A stretch of DNA of 64,000 bases from Lysobacter luteus. GTDB taxonomy: Bacteria; Pseudomonadota; Gammaproteobacteria; Xanthomonadales; Xanthomonadaceae. Below the pieces are notes generated by a model, which worked only from the letters and a program-made list of their open reading frames with translations, made no database searches and was not told the origin of the DNA. Made by a program: the position numbers and the translations under genes. The stretch lies in NCBI RefSeq assembly GCF_907164845.1, contig NZ_OU015430.1:2470001-2534000 (forward strand). The letters run 5' to 3'. How positions within the stretch are numbered: the first letter of the stretch is position 1; every line of letters begins with the position of its first letter. Positions 26,673 through 36,023 of the stretch are shown one piece after another.

Positions 26673-27617
26673 ATGTTGTCCACCACCGTGCTCCGACCCG
26701 CGCTCTCCGAATCCGACCTGCCCGGCCTGCCGCTGCGCCACCGCGGCAAGGTCCGGGACGTCTTCGACCTGCCGCACGACCGCCTGCCGGCGGGCACGCC
26801 CCCCGGGGACTACCTGCTGATGGTCGCCACCGACCGGCTCAGCGCGTTCGACGTGGTGCTGCCCGACCCGATCCCCGGCAAGGGCGAGATGCTCTGCCAG
26901 ATCAGCAACTTCTGGTTCGCGCGGACCGACCACATCGTCGCCAACCACCTGACCGGCATCGATGTCGCCGCGGTGCTGCCCGACGGGGTCGATCCGGCAC
27001 CGTACTTGCGGCGCGCGGTGGTCACCAAGCGCCTCAAGCCGGTGCCGATCGAGTGCATCGCGCGCGGCTACGTGATCGGCAGCGGCTGGAAGGACTACCA
27101 GCGCACCGGCCGGATCAGCGGCATCGCCCTGCCCGACGGCCTGCGCCAGGCGCAGCAGCTGGAAGAACCGATCTTCACCCCGTCGACCAAGGCCGCCGTC
27201 GGCGACCACGACGAGAACATCGACTTCGACACCGCCGTGCGGCTGTGCGGCGCCGAGCTGGCCGAAGCCGTGCGCGACGCCACCCTGCGCCTGTACCGCT
27301 ATGCCGCCAGCTACGCGGCCGAGCGCGGGATCCTGCTGGCCGACACCAAGTTCGAGTTCGGCACCGACGCCGATGGCCGGCTGTACGTCATGGACGAGAT
27401 GCTGACGCCGGACTCCTCGCGCTACTGGCCGGCCGACGAGTACCGGGTCGGCACCAGCCCGCCGAGCTACGACAAGCAGATCGTGCGCGACTACCTGGAG
27501 ACGCTCGACTGGGACAAGACGCCGCCGGGTCCGCGCCTGCCGTCCGAAGTGATCGAGCGCACCCGCGCGCGCTATGCCGATGCGCTGTGGAAGCTGGCCG
27601 GGATCGGCACGGACTGA
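26673..27617 (+). CDS. purC: SAICAR synthetase
   Basis: 314 residues from the ATG at 26673 ([20 protein letters not shown]), the longer SAICAR synthetase form. Motifs include [54 protein letters not shown] and DTKFEFG. It joins aspartate to CAIR in purine synthesis. The DUF962 gene starts one base past its stop. Confidence 0.98.
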   Translation: MLSTTVLRPALSESDLPGLPLRHRGKVRDVFDLPHDRLPAGTPPGDYLLMVATDRLSAFDVVLPDPIPGKGEMLCQISNFWFARTDHIVANHLTGIDVAAVLPDGVDPAPYLRRAVVTKRLKPVPIECIARGYVIGSGWKDYQRTGRISGIALPDGLRQAQQLEEPIFTPSTKAAVGDHDENIDFDTAVRLCGAELAEAVRDATLRLYRYAASYAAERGILLADTKFEFGTDADGRLYVMDEMLTPDSSRYWPADEYRVGTSPPSYDKQIVRDYLETLDWDKTPPGPRLPSEVIERTRARYADALWKLAGIGTD

Positions 27618-27618
27618 C

Positions 27619-28095
27619 ATGGCCACCGCCCACCGCCCGATCGACCGCTGGTTCGCGAGCTACTCCGGCGACCACCGCAACGGCACCAACCAGCTGATCC
27701 ACGTGGTCTGCGTGCCGGCGATCGTGTGGAGCATCATCGCGCTGCTGTGGTGCATCCCTGCGCCCGGCACCTGGTTCCGGGCCGGCTTCTGGGCGGCGCT
27801 GCCGATGTTCGCGGCCACGTTGTTCTACTACCGCCAGTCGCGCCCGCTCGGGCTCGGGATGCTGGCGATGTTCGTGCTGATGGCGCTGTCATGCCGCGCG
27901 ATCCATGACGCCTGGGGCACCGCGCCGCTGCTGTGGACGGGGGTGGCGGTGTTCGTGGTGGCGTGGATCGGGCAGTTCCTCGGCCACCGGATCGAGGGCC
28001 GCCGGCCGAGCTTCCTGACCGACCTGACCTACCTGCTGATCGGCCCCGCGTGGGTGCTGGCCAAGCTATACCGCCGGCTCGGCTGGTCCTACTGA
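27619..28095 (+). CDS. Mpo1-like (DUF962) membrane protein
   Basis: 158 residues with four hydrophobic segments. The N-terminal HRNGTNQLIHVVCVP and later GQFLGHRIEGRRPSF carry the conserved histidines of the DUF962/Mpo1 family; yeast Mpo1 is a 2-hydroxy-fatty-acid dioxygenase. A bacterial role is inferred only by family. It is one base after purC and four bases before the EamA gene, so all three are one operon. Confidence 0.88.
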   Translation: MATAHRPIDRWFASYSGDHRNGTNQLIHVVCVPAIVWSIIALLWCIPAPGTWFRAGFWAALPMFAATLFYYRQSRPLGLGMLAMFVLMALSCRAIHDAWGTAPLLWTGVAVFVVAWIGQFLGHRIEGRRPSFLTDLTYLLIGPAWVLAKLYRRLGWSY

Positions 28096-28098
28096 CCC

Positions 28099-28986
28099 GT
28101 GTCGCCGCGCGACATCGCCCTGGTGCTGCTGGTCTGCGTGGCCTGGGCCGGCAACTTCCTGACCTCGGCCTACGCGCTGCGCGAGATCCCGCCGTTCCTG
28201 TTCACCGCGCTGCGGTTCATCGCACTCGGGCTGCCGCTGCTGTTCTGGCTCAAGCGTCCGGCGCCCGGCCAATGGCCGCGCCTGTTGGCGGTGTGCGTGT
28301 GCCTGGGCGTGCTGCACTTCGGCCTGAGCTTCGTCGCGCTGAAGATGGCCGGCGACCTGTCCTCGCCCGCGATCGTCGTCCAGAGCTACATCCCGATGAC
28401 CGCGCTGCTGGCGTGGCTGGTGCTGGGCGAGAAGTTCGCCTGGCGCACCGGCTTGGCGATTGCGGTGAGCTTCGGCGGCGTGCTGGTGCTCGGGTTCGAC
28501 CCGCTGGTGCTGGACGACCCACTGGCGCTGGCCTTCATGCTGCTGGCCGCGCTGTTCCTGGCGGTCGGCACGGTGCTGATGAAGGGCCTGCGCGGGCTGG
28601 ATGCGTTCGCGATGCAGGGCTGGACGGCACTGGTGGCGACATTCCCGCTGCTGGCCATCAGCGCGTGGCTGGAGCCGGGCGCGCTGGCGGCGTTGCCATC
28701 GGCCAGCTGGGTGGCGTGGGTCGGGGTGGCGTATGCGGCGTTCATATCGTCGCTGCTCGGCCACGGCCTGTACTACGTGCTGGTGCAGAAGCATCCGGTC
28801 GCCCAGGTCACCCCGTGGCTGCTGCTGGTGCCGGTGCTGGCTGTCGGGCTGGGCATCGCGTTCTGGGGCGACCGTCCGGGGCCGCGGCTGTTCATCGGCG
28901 GCGCGATGGTGCTGGGCGGCGTGCTCGGCGTCGCGCTGCGGGCGCTGCAGAAAGCACGGTCGTTGCCGCCGACGCGGGAAGTCTGA
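28099..28986 (+). CDS. EamA-family (DMT) permease
   Basis: 295 residues from a GTG start at 28099, with ten hydrophobic segments in two EamA repeats (ALREIPPFLFTALRFIALGL in the first, SLLGHGLYYVLVQKHPVAQV in the second). EamA proteins export amino acids or other metabolites across the inner membrane; the substrate is unknown. It ends the purC operon, and convergent genes follow. Confidence 0.9.
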   Translation: MSPRDIALVLLVCVAWAGNFLTSAYALREIPPFLFTALRFIALGLPLLFWLKRPAPGQWPRLLAVCVCLGVLHFGLSFVALKMAGDLSSPAIVVQSYIPMTALLAWLVLGEKFAWRTGLAIAVSFGGVLVLGFDPLVLDDPLALAFMLLAALFLAVGTVLMKGLRGLDAFAMQGWTALVATFPLLAISAWLEPGALAALPSASWVAWVGVAYAAFISSLLGHGLYYVLVQKHPVAQVTPWLLLVPVLAVGLGIAFWGDRPGPRLFIGGAMVLGGVLGVALRALQKARSLPPTREV

Positions 28987-28996
28987 GCCGGCGCGG

Positions 28997-29857
28997 TCAG
29001 TCGCGTGCGAATATCGCCCTCTGTGGCCGGAACGGCCGCGGCGCATAGCCGAAGTCCCGTGCGGCGGGCGCGGCATCGAACACCAGGTCCTGGCGCATCC
29101 GGTCGATGGCGGCGTCGCCCAGCTCACTCGCGCGGCCGGTGCGCCGCGCCAGCCACAGCGCCGCGGCGAACAGTGGCGCCGGCAACTCGACCAGGCGCGC
29201 CGGCGGCTGCAGGCAGGCAAGCACCCGCGCGACCATCTCGCGGTACGGCAGGGTCTCGCCGCCGGGCAGCGCGTAGGCGCGTCCGTGGGTGGCAGGCGCG
29301 TCCAGGCACGCCAGCGCCGCGTCGGCGAGGTCCTCGACATGCACGGGTTGGCGCAGGCCGCGGGCACCTCGCGGCAGCGGGAACACCCCGGTCCGCCGCG
29401 CCAGGGCCGCGATCCGGCTCAGGCTGGCATCGCGCCCGCGGCCATAGACCAGGGTGGGCCGGAGCAGCGTCGCCGCTTCGCCCCGGGAGGCTGCGGTGGT
29501 GAAAACGCTGTCCTCGCCCTGCTTCAGCCGCCCGGCCAGCCCGCGCTCGGCCGGGTCACCGGACCCGCGCTTGGTGTCCAGGCTGGTGGACCCGAAGGCG
29601 ACCACCCGTGGCGTCGCCACGCCGCCCCCCGCATACCAGCCGGCGAAGTGGTCGAGCGGGCCCGCGCTGATGATCGCGTCGAACTGTGCCGGCAACGGCG
29701 GCATCGCTTCGAATCCGCCGGACAGCCAGCGCAGCCTGGCGTCACCGCGCTGCGGCGACCGCGACAGCGCGGTGACGTGCCAGCCGCCCGCGCGCAGGCG
29801 TTGGATCAGCGGCTGGCCGATCTGGCCGCTGCCGCCGAAGACCAGCGCCGAACGCAC
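28997..29857 (-). CDS. NAD(P)-dependent epimerase/SDR-family protein
   Basis: 286 residues. An N-terminal Rossmann motif LVFGGSGQIGQPLI (GGSGxxG) is followed by atypical-SDR features such as PTLVYGRGRD and QPVHVEDLADAAL, which suggest an extended/atypical SDR binding NAD(P) and a nucleotide sugar or small metabolite. The usual YxxxK catalytic pair is not evident, so it may bind rather than catalyse. It starts three bases after nhaA. Confidence 0.85.
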   Translation of the reverse strand: MRSALVFGGSGQIGQPLIQRLRAGGWHVTALSRSPQRGDARLRWLSGGFEAMPPLPAQFDAIISAGPLDHFAGWYAGGGVATPRVVAFGSTSLDTKRGSGDPAERGLAGRLKQGEDSVFTTAASRGEAATLLRPTLVYGRGRDASLSRIAALARRTGVFPLPRGARGLRQPVHVEDLADAALACLDAPATHGRAYALPGGETLPYREMVARVLACLQPPARLVELPAPLFAAALWLARRTGRASELGDAAIDRMRQDLVFDAAPAARDFGYAPRPFRPQRAIFARD

Positions 29858-29860
29858 GCG

Positions 29861-31096
29861 TCAGCCGTTCCGGCCGCGAGCCGGCAGCACTATCCGCAGC
29901 CAGCTGTAGCCAAGCACGGCGGCGATCACCGAGGCGCACAGCACGCCCAGCACCGCGGCCTCGTAGTTGAGCGGGTCGCGGTAGCCCAGCGACGCGATGA
30001 ACAGGCTCATCGTGAAACCGATACCGCACAGCACGCCCAGCCCGACCATCGCGCGCAGGTCCATGCCCTCCGGGAAGCGCGCCCAACCCAGCGCGCGCAT
30101 TGACACGGCGGCACCGACGATGCCGATCGGCTTGCCGACCACCAGGCCGAGCGCGATGCCCATCGGCACCGCCGCGAATGCCGCCTCGAGGCTCAGGTCA
30201 CCGAGCGCGAGGCCGGCGTTGGCGAACGCGAACACCGGCAGGATCGCGAACGCGACCCAGGGGTGCAGCGCGTGCTCGAGGTGCTCCAGCGGCGAGTGCT
30301 CGACTTCATCGTCGATGTCGTTGCGCGGGTTCACGTGCGGGATCATCAGGCCGGTTGCCACGCCGGCCAGCGTCGCGTGCACGCCGGACTTGAGCACGCA
30401 GATCCACAGCACGACGCCAAGCAGCAGGTAGGGCGTCAACGCCGTGACGCCACGCCGGTTGAGCAGCCACATCAGCGCCAGCGCGGCGCCGGCCCACGCC
30501 AGCGCGGTCAGCGAAAGCCCGTGCGAATAGAACAGCGCGATGATCACGATCGCGATGAGGTCGTCGACCACGGCAATGGTCGACAGCAACAGCTTCATCC
30601 CCACCGGCACGCGCGACCCCAGCAGTGCCAGCACGCCGAGTGCGAACGCGATGTCGGTCGCGGTCGGCACCGCCCAGCCGCGCATGGCCTCCGGGTCGCC
30701 ATGGTTCAGCCCGAAGAAGATCAGCGCCGGGACGATGACGCCACCGGTCGCGCAGACCAGCGGCAGCACCAGCTGCGATCGGCCGGCCAGCTGTCCGGTC
30801 AGTGCTTCGCGCTTGATCTCCAGCGCGACCAGCAGGAAGAAGATCGCCATCAAGCCGTCGTTGATCCAGAGCAGCGCCGGCTTGGCGATGTCCAGCTCGC
30901 CTACGCGCACCTGCACCGGCAGCTCGAGGAAGCCCTCGTATACCTCTTCCAGCGCGGAGTTGGCGAAGATCATCGCCAGTACGGCGGCGCCGATCAGCAG
31001 GATGCCGCCGGCGGCCTCCAGGTGCAGGAATCGCGCCAGCGCATTGGCCGCACGCAGCGAAAACGGTCGGGGGGACTGGGATCGGGATTCGGTCAT
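29861..31096 (-). CDS. nhaA: Na+/H+ antiporter NhaA
   Basis: 411 residues with about 12 membrane helices. The ion-binding aspartate pair is D178-D179 in STIAVVDDLIAIVI. ATDIAFALGVLALLG and the C-terminal CGIGFTMSLFI are family signatures. It exchanges protons for sodium at alkaline pH. The SDR-like gene follows after three bases. Confidence 0.97.
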   Translation of the reverse strand: MTESRSQSPRPFSLRAANALARFLHLEAAGGILLIGAAVLAMIFANSALEEVYEGFLELPVQVRVGELDIAKPALLWINDGLMAIFFLLVALEIKREALTGQLAGRSQLVLPLVCATGGVIVPALIFFGLNHGDPEAMRGWAVPTATDIAFALGVLALLGSRVPVGMKLLLSTIAVVDDLIAIVIIALFYSHGLSLTALAWAGAALALMWLLNRRGVTALTPYLLLGVVLWICVLKSGVHATLAGVATGLMIPHVNPRNDIDDEVEHSPLEHLEHALHPWVAFAILPVFAFANAGLALGDLSLEAAFAAVPMGIALGLVVGKPIGIVGAAVSMRALGWARFPEGMDLRAMVGLGVLCGIGFTMSLFIASLGYRDPLNYEAAVLGVLCASVIAAVLGYSWLRIVLPARGRNG

Positions 31097-31129
31097 TCAC
31101 CCAGTCTAACAACGCTCCGGCGGGATCAA

Positions 31130-32122
31130 TCAGCCCGCGCCTGTGCCCCCGGTGGCGGCAACGCCGGCAGCGCTGCCGACGAGGAGCAGCTCGAACGCCA
31201 GCCAAACCGCGAAGCCCACCAGCAGCACCCCGCCCTCGCCGCGGCCGATACGCAGGTCGCCTCGCAGCATGGGGTAGATCACCAGGGCGAACGCCAGCGC
31301 GGCCGGCAAGGCGTAGCGCACCAGCAGTCCCGGGAGCACGACCGGCTGCCACAGTGCCATCGCGCCGACGATCACCAGCAGGTTGAACAGGCTGGAGCCG
31401 ATCACGTGGCCGACCACGATGTCGCCCTGCCCACGCCGCGCAGCCGCGATGGCGGCGGCGACTTCCGGTAGCGCGGAGCCGATCGCCACCGGCACCAGGC
31501 CGGCCAGCAGCGGCGACAGCCCCCAGCCCGCGCCGAGCGTCAGCGCGTTGACCACCACCAGCCGCGACCCGAAGTACAGCAGCACCAGCGCGATCGCGAA
31601 GCGCAGCAGGTTCAGCCCGAGATCGGTGCCGGTGCTGGAAAAGCCTTCCAGTTCGGCCTGCAGCTCGGGCGTCTCGTTGCTGGCCCTGGACAGGGCAAAG
31701 GCGAGCGTGGCCACGAAGGCGGCCACCAGCACGCCGCCCTCGATGCGCGAGACCGACCCGTCCAGCCCGAACACGATCAACGCCGCCGTGCCTGCGACCA
31801 GCACCAGCAGCAGCGGGTTGAGCGCGCGCCAGTGCACCAGCAGCGGGGCGGCCAGCGCGGCCAGGCCGAGGGTGAGCCCGAAGTTGACGACGTTGCTGCC
31901 GATCGCGTTGCCGAGCGCGAGGTCGGGTACGCCGCGTGCGATCGCGTGGAGGTTCACCGCGATTTCCGGCAGCGAGGTTCCGAACGCGACCAGCACCAGG
32001 CCGGTCACGAACGGCGACACGCCGCCGCGGCGGGCCAGCCCCGAGGCACCCTTGACCAGCGAATCACCGCCCAGTGCAAGCAGCACCAGTCCCAGCACGA
32101 ACAAGCCAAGCGCTGCCAGCAT
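31130..32122 (-). CDS. Calcium/sodium antiporter (CaCA family)
   Basis: 330 residues from the ATG at 32122, with about ten hydrophobic helices. Both alpha repeats are present: GTSLPEIAVNLHAIARG with LGNAIGSNVVNFGL, and GSALPEVAAAIAAARRG with VGHVIGSSLFNLLV. The fold matches YrbG-like exchangers. It lies 33 bp upstream of nhaA, a pairing of two cation antiporters. Confidence 0.93.
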   Translation of the reverse strand: MLAALGLFVLGLVLLALGGDSLVKGASGLARRGGVSPFVTGLVLVAFGTSLPEIAVNLHAIARGVPDLALGNAIGSNVVNFGLTLGLAALAAPLLVHWRALNPLLLVLVAGTAALIVFGLDGSVSRIEGGVLVAAFVATLAFALSRASNETPELQAELEGFSSTGTDLGLNLLRFAIALVLLYFGSRLVVVNALTLGAGWGLSPLLAGLVPVAIGSALPEVAAAIAAARRGQGDIVVGHVIGSSLFNLLVIVGAMALWQPVVLPGLLVRYALPAALAFALVIYPMLRGDLRIGRGEGGVLLVGFAVWLAFELLLVGSAAGVAATGGTGAG

Positions 32123-32171
32123 CAGTCGATCTCCATGGGTCCCCGGCCCGATTCTAGGCCCGGGGGCGGGC

Positions 32172-32840
32172 TCAGGAACAACCTTCGACGTAGTCGACAT
32201 GCGGCGGCAGGCCGACCCGCCACTCGCTGACCACGTCGTCGGCGTCGGTTTCGAATACAAGCACGGCCTTGCTGCCGGCGGGGTCGGCGACGCGCAGGTA
32301 CTCGCCGCCGTCGACATATTTGTGCGGGCCACGGTCTTCGAGCGGGCCGTACAGGCCCTCCAGCTGCGCCTCGTCCATGCCGGCGCGGCCGCCACCGGGC
32401 GCAGTCATGCGCTCGTTGTCGACCGAGTAGCGGACGAAATCGCCGTCGCCGAACATCAGCGCGAAGTGCGCTTCATCGGGCTGCTCGGCCGGACTCAGGT
32501 GGAAGCACGCCGCGCCCTCGCCCGGGCCGCCGTCCAGCTCGCCGGCCCAGGCGGCACGCACGGCGTCGGCGCCCATCCCGAAACGGGCCGGCCCGTAGCC
32601 GTCGAAGCGCGCCGCATGTGTCGGCGCGCCGGTGCCGCCAGCCGGACTCCCGGCAGGTGCCCCGGCAGGAGCTTCCGTGCCGGGCGGCAGGAGCGGGTCG
32701 ATCGTCGCGGGCGGATCGTCGGCGGCGATGCCGGATCCGCCGCCCGCAGCGTCGGGTTCGGCTACGTCATCCGAGCAGCCGCCGACGGCGAGCACGAGCA
32801 GGCAGGTGCCGAACAGGAGCGGCAGGTGGTTGAAAGACAT
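32172..32840 (-). CDS. Lipoprotein of unknown function
   Basis: 222 residues. The signal peptide ends at a lipobox (LAVGGC, Cys22). Residues 28-75 are a Pro/Gly/Ala-rich linker. The remaining globular part has GPARFGMGADAVRAAW, a pattern seen in small periplasmic proteins with an N-terminal G(Y/F)GP segment, and ends HVDYVEGCS with a Cys that could pair with one at about 112. I do not recognise a named family. Confidence 0.85.
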   Translation of the reverse strand: MSFNHLPLLFGTCLLVLAVGGCSDDVAEPDAAGGGSGIAADDPPATIDPLLPPGTEAPAGAPAGSPAGGTGAPTHAARFDGYGPARFGMGADAVRAAWAGELDGGPGEGAACFHLSPAEQPDEAHFALMFGDGDFVRYSVDNERMTAPGGGRAGMDEAQLEGLYGPLEDRGPHKYVDGGEYLRVADPAGSKAVLVFETDADDVVSEWRVGLPPHVDYVEGCS

Positions 32841-32936
32841 GCGGCAGACCGGGCGTGGACCGCGGCCGATGCTCGGCGTGCGCTCGTCAACACGGCGCGA
32901 ACGGCGGCAGTTGCCGCGCGTTCGTTTGGCCGGTCG

Positions 32937-34232
32937 TCAGGCCTTGAAGTGCTTGCCCAGCCCCGTCCAGCAGTCCTGGTAGCCGCGCTGCCGGTGCCCT
33001 GCTTCCACTGCCTGCCGGGTCGGACGGATCACCGCGCGGGCCTCGAACATGAAGGCCATGGTGTCCTGCACCACGTCCGGCTTCGACAGGTCCGCGTGGC
33101 TGGCCTTGTCGAAGGTCGCCGCGTCCGGGCCGTGGCCGGTCATGCAGTTGTGCAGGCTGGCGCCGCCGGGCACGAAGCCCTCCGCCTTGGCGTCGTAGGC
33201 GCCGTGGATCAGGCCCATGAACTCGCTGGCGATGTTGCGGTGGAACCACGGCGGACGGAACGTGTCCTGCGCGACCAGCCAGCGTGGCGGGAAGATCGCG
33301 AAGTCCATGTTGCTCGTGCCCGGCGTGTCGCTGGCCGAATGCAGCACCAGGAAGATCGACGGGTCCGGGTGGTCGTAGCTGATCGAGCCGATGGTGTTGA
33401 AGCGGCGCAGGTCGTACTTGTACGGCGCGTAGTTGCCGTGCCAGCCCACCACGTCGAGCGGGCTGTGGCCGATGTCGGCGCGCCACAGGTGGCCCTGGAA
33501 CTTGGCGACCAGCTCGAAGTCGCCTTCGAGATCCTCGCAGGCGGCGTTGGGGGTCAGGAAGTCGCGCGGGTTGGCCAGCCCGTTGCTGCCGATCGGCCCG
33601 AGGTCGGGCAGCCGCAACAGCGCGCCGAAGTTCTCGCAGACGTAGCCGCGGGCGGCGCCATCCGGTAGTTCGACCCGGAAGCGCACGCCGCGCGGGATCA
33701 CTGCGATCTCCTGCGGCTCCACGTCCAGCACGCCCAGTTCGGTGGCGATGTGCAGCCGGCCCTGCTGCGGGACCACCAGCAATTCGGCGTCGGCATCGTA
33801 GAAGAACCGGCCGTCCATCGAGGCGTTGGCGGCGTACAGGTGCACGCCGATGCCGGTCATCGCGGCCGGGCCGCCGTTGCCGGCCATGGTGAACAGTCCG
33901 TCGACGAAATCGACCCGCGCATCCGCCGCCGGCATCGGCAACGGGTCCCAGCGCATCTGGTCCGGGTTCACCGGGCCGGCATCGAAGTCGTTGTGCAGCC
34001 GCGGCTGCGAGAACGGCTGGAACGACCCGTGTACCGCCGCCGGCCGCATCCGGTACAGCCAGCTGCGCCGGTTGTGGCTGCGCGGCGCGGTGAACGCCGT
34101 GCCGGAAAGCTGCTCGGCGTAGAGGCCATGCGCGACCCGCTGCGGCGAGTTGCGCCCGACCGGCAGCGTGCCGGCGACGACCTCGGTGGCGAACTCGTTG
34201 CCGAAGCCCGATTGGTAGCCGTTCGATTCCAT
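32937..34232 (-). CDS. hmgA: Homogentisate 1,2-dioxygenase
   Basis: 431 residues from the ATG at 34232 ([17 protein letters not shown]), full length for the family. Iron-ligand regions include [20 protein letters not shown] and [18 protein letters not shown], and EYxxxHxxxxG-like spacing is present. It opens the homogentisate ring to maleylacetoacetate. It follows hppD by 14 bp, so both form an operon. Products pass to MaiA and Fah encoded at 12557-14305. Confidence 0.97.
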   Translation of the reverse strand: MESNGYQSGFGNEFATEVVAGTLPVGRNSPQRVAHGLYAEQLSGTAFTAPRSHNRRSWLYRMRPAAVHGSFQPFSQPRLHNDFDAGPVNPDQMRWDPLPMPAADARVDFVDGLFTMAGNGGPAAMTGIGVHLYAANASMDGRFFYDADAELLVVPQQGRLHIATELGVLDVEPQEIAVIPRGVRFRVELPDGAARGYVCENFGALLRLPDLGPIGSNGLANPRDFLTPNAACEDLEGDFELVAKFQGHLWRADIGHSPLDVVGWHGNYAPYKYDLRRFNTIGSISYDHPDPSIFLVLHSASDTPGTSNMDFAIFPPRWLVAQDTFRPPWFHRNIASEFMGLIHGAYDAKAEGFVPGGASLHNCMTGHGPDAATFDKASHADLSKPDVVQDTMAFMFEARAVIRPTRQAVEAGHRQRGYQDCWTGLGKHFKA

Positions 34233-34246
34233 CGCCGGCCGCCTGC

Positions 34247-35332
34247 TCAGAGCACGCCGCGCTTCATCTGGTCGCGTTCGATCGACTCGAACAGCGCCTG
34301 GAAGTTGCCCTCGCCGAAGCCCTCGTTGCCCTTGCGCTGGATGATCTCGAAGAAGATCGGGCCGAACGCGTTGGTGGTGAAGATCTGCAGCAGCAGGCGC
34401 GACTTGGTCTCCATGTCGGCGTCGAGCAGGATCTTGTTCCGGGCCAGGCGCGGCACGTCCTCGCCGTGGTTCGGGACGCGCTGGTCGATCACCTCGAAGT
34501 AGGTGTCGGGGGTGTCGAGGAACTCGATCCCGGCCTCGCGCATCTTCTCCACCGACTCGTAGATGTCGTCGGTGAACAGCGCGATGTGCTGGATGCCCTC
34601 GCCCTTGTAGTCGCGCAGGTACTCGTTGATCTGGCTCTTCTCGTCGCTCGACTCGTTGAGCGGGATGCGCACGATGCCGTCCGGCGCCGTCATCGCCTTC
34701 GACAGCAGGCCGGTCTTGCTGCCCTTGATGTCGAAGTAGCGGATCTCGCGGAAGTTGAACAGCTTCTCGTAGTAGTCCGACCACTTCTGCATGTTCCCGA
34801 GGAACAGGTTGTGGGTCAGGTGGTCGATGAAGGTCAGGCCGAAGCCGCGCGGGTGCTGGTCGACACCCGGCAGCGGCTCGTAGTCGGCGTAGATGTCGGC
34901 GTTGGCGTCGTCGACCAGGTACAGCATGCAGTCGCCGATGCCCTTGATGGCGTGGCCCTGCAACGCGCCGGTCTCGGGCTTGAGGTCGGCCTTCTCGCCA
35001 CCGTTGGCGAGCACGTGCTCGCGCACCTCGGCGGTCGGACGGGTGAAGCGGATCGCGAAACCGCAGGCCGACGGGCCGTGCTTGGCGGCGAAGTCGGAGG
35101 CGAAGGAATCGGGCGCCTCGTTGAGCAGGAAGTTGATCGTGCCCTGGCGGAACAGGGTGATCGCGCGGTCGCGATGCCGGGCAACGGCGGTGAAGCCGAG
35201 CTTCTCCAGGTACTCGCGCATGCGCGCGCCCTGGCCGGCCGGCGCCGCGAATTCAACGAACTCGAACCCGTTGATCCCCATCGGGTTCTCGAAAGTGGTG
35301 ACCTGCATGCCGAGGTTGGGCTGGGCGCTCAT
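34247..35332 (-). CDS. hppD: 4-Hydroxyphenylpyruvate dioxygenase
   Basis: 361 residues from the ATG at 35332, with GGAG upstream. The C-terminal catalytic VOC domain carries the iron histidines (FIDHLTHNL and [13 protein letters not shown]) and the glutamate of [14 protein letters not shown]. It converts 4-hydroxyphenylpyruvate to homogentisate. Divergent from the MarR-type regulator; the shared 111-bp intergenic region contains a palindrome. Confidence 0.97.
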   Translation of the reverse strand: MSAQPNLGMQVTTFENPMGINGFEFVEFAAPAGQGARMREYLEKLGFTAVARHRDRAITLFRQGTINFLLNEAPDSFASDFAAKHGPSACGFAIRFTRPTAEVREHVLANGGEKADLKPETGALQGHAIKGIGDCMLYLVDDANADIYADYEPLPGVDQHPRGFGLTFIDHLTHNLFLGNMQKWSDYYEKLFNFREIRYFDIKGSKTGLLSKAMTAPDGIVRIPLNESSDEKSQINEYLRDYKGEGIQHIALFTDDIYESVEKMREAGIEFLDTPDTYFEVIDQRVPNHGEDVPRLARNKILLDADMETKSRLLLQIFTTNAFGPIFFEIIQRKGNEGFGEGNFQALFESIERDQMKRGVL

Positions 35333-35403
35333 GGGGACTCCGGGGGAATGGCTTCGAAAAGCGTGGATGGAACGTACGGCCGACAGCGGCCGCATCGCAG
35401 GGT

Positions 35404-35425
35404 TATAGTTTCACATGAAACCATA
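35404..35425. promoter_or_regulatory. Palindromic operator candidate between hppD and the MarR gene
   Basis: The 22-bp dyad TATaGTTTCA-CA-TGAAACcATA has perfect 6-bp inner arms and three more symmetric bases outside one mismatch. It lies 72-93 bp upstream of the hppD ATG and 19-40 bp before the MarR ATG, the position for control of both. A related half-conserved copy is upstream of fah. Confidence 0.65.
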
Positions 35426-35443
35426 GGCAAGGCGCGGCGCAAC

Positions 35444-35968
35444 ATGAACGACCCATGCCACGGCAATCCCCCCCACGACCGCGACGACGGCGGCGCCCGG
35501 CTGGCCGCTGGCGCGCGCCACGTCGAGCTGGATCTCGAGCACTTCCTGCCTTATCGCCTGTCGGTGCTGTCCAACCGCGTCAGCGACTCGATCTTCCGGA
35601 TGTACTCGGAGCGTTTCGCGCTCGGGGTCACCGAGTGGCGGGTGATGGCGGTGGTCGGACGCTACCCCGACCTGTCGGCCGGCGAGGTCGCCCAGCGAAC
35701 GGCGATGGACAAGGTGGCCGTGAGCCGTGCAGTGGCCCGGCTGGTCGAAGCCGGCCGACTGCAGCGCGAGGTGCATGGCGACGACCGCCGCCGTTCGGTG
35801 CTGCGGCTGAGCGAGGACGGGTACCGCGTCTATGACCAGATCGCACCGCTGGCGATCGAGTTCGAGCAGCGCCTGCTCAAGGGGATGGACGCGTCCGAGC
35901 GCGGACTTCTGTTCCGCCTGCTCGACCGCCTGGACGAGCTCGAACTGCAGGTCGAAGTCGGGCGCTAG
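35444..35968 (+). CDS. MarR-family regulator of tyrosine catabolism
   Basis: 174 residues with a winged helix (DLSAGEVAQRTAMDKVAVSRAVARLVEAGRL, quoted here in part; wing DDRRRSVLRL). A His/Asp-rich N-terminus (residues 1-25) precedes it. Divergent gene order relative to hppD-hmgA and the intergenic palindrome suggest it represses hppD-hmgA and itself, perhaps responding to homogentisate or tyrosine, as MarR-type regulators of this pathway do. Start chosen at the ATG at 35444; a terminator follows the stop. Confidence 0.9.
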   Translation: MNDPCHGNPPHDRDDGGARLAAGARHVELDLEHFLPYRLSVLSNRVSDSIFRMYSERFALGVTEWRVMAVVGRYPDLSAGEVAQRTAMDKVAVSRAVARLVEAGRLQREVHGDDRRRSVLRLSEDGYRVYDQIAPLAIEFEQRLLKGMDASERGLLFRLLDRLDELELQVEVGR

Positions 35969-35974
35969 CCAAAA

Positions 35975-36002
35975 AAAACGGCGACCCGGGGGTCGCCGTT
36001 TT
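35975..36002. terminator. Bidirectional terminator between the MarR and POT genes
   Basis: AAAACGGCGACCC (35975-35987) and GGGTCGCCGTTTT (35990-36002) form a 13-bp stem with a 2-nt nominal loop. T-runs are available on both strands (A-tract 35971-35978 for the minus strand). Genes on both sides converge. Confidence 0.92.
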
Positions 36003-36023
36003 CGTGTCACCAGGAGCCCGCGG

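Noticed and set aside
31383-33668. 761-residue plus-strand open frame
   Set aside because: It is antisense to the CaCA antiporter, the lipoprotein and hmgA. Composition (His/Gln/Arg-rich) and lack of motifs are typical of GC-rich shadow frames.
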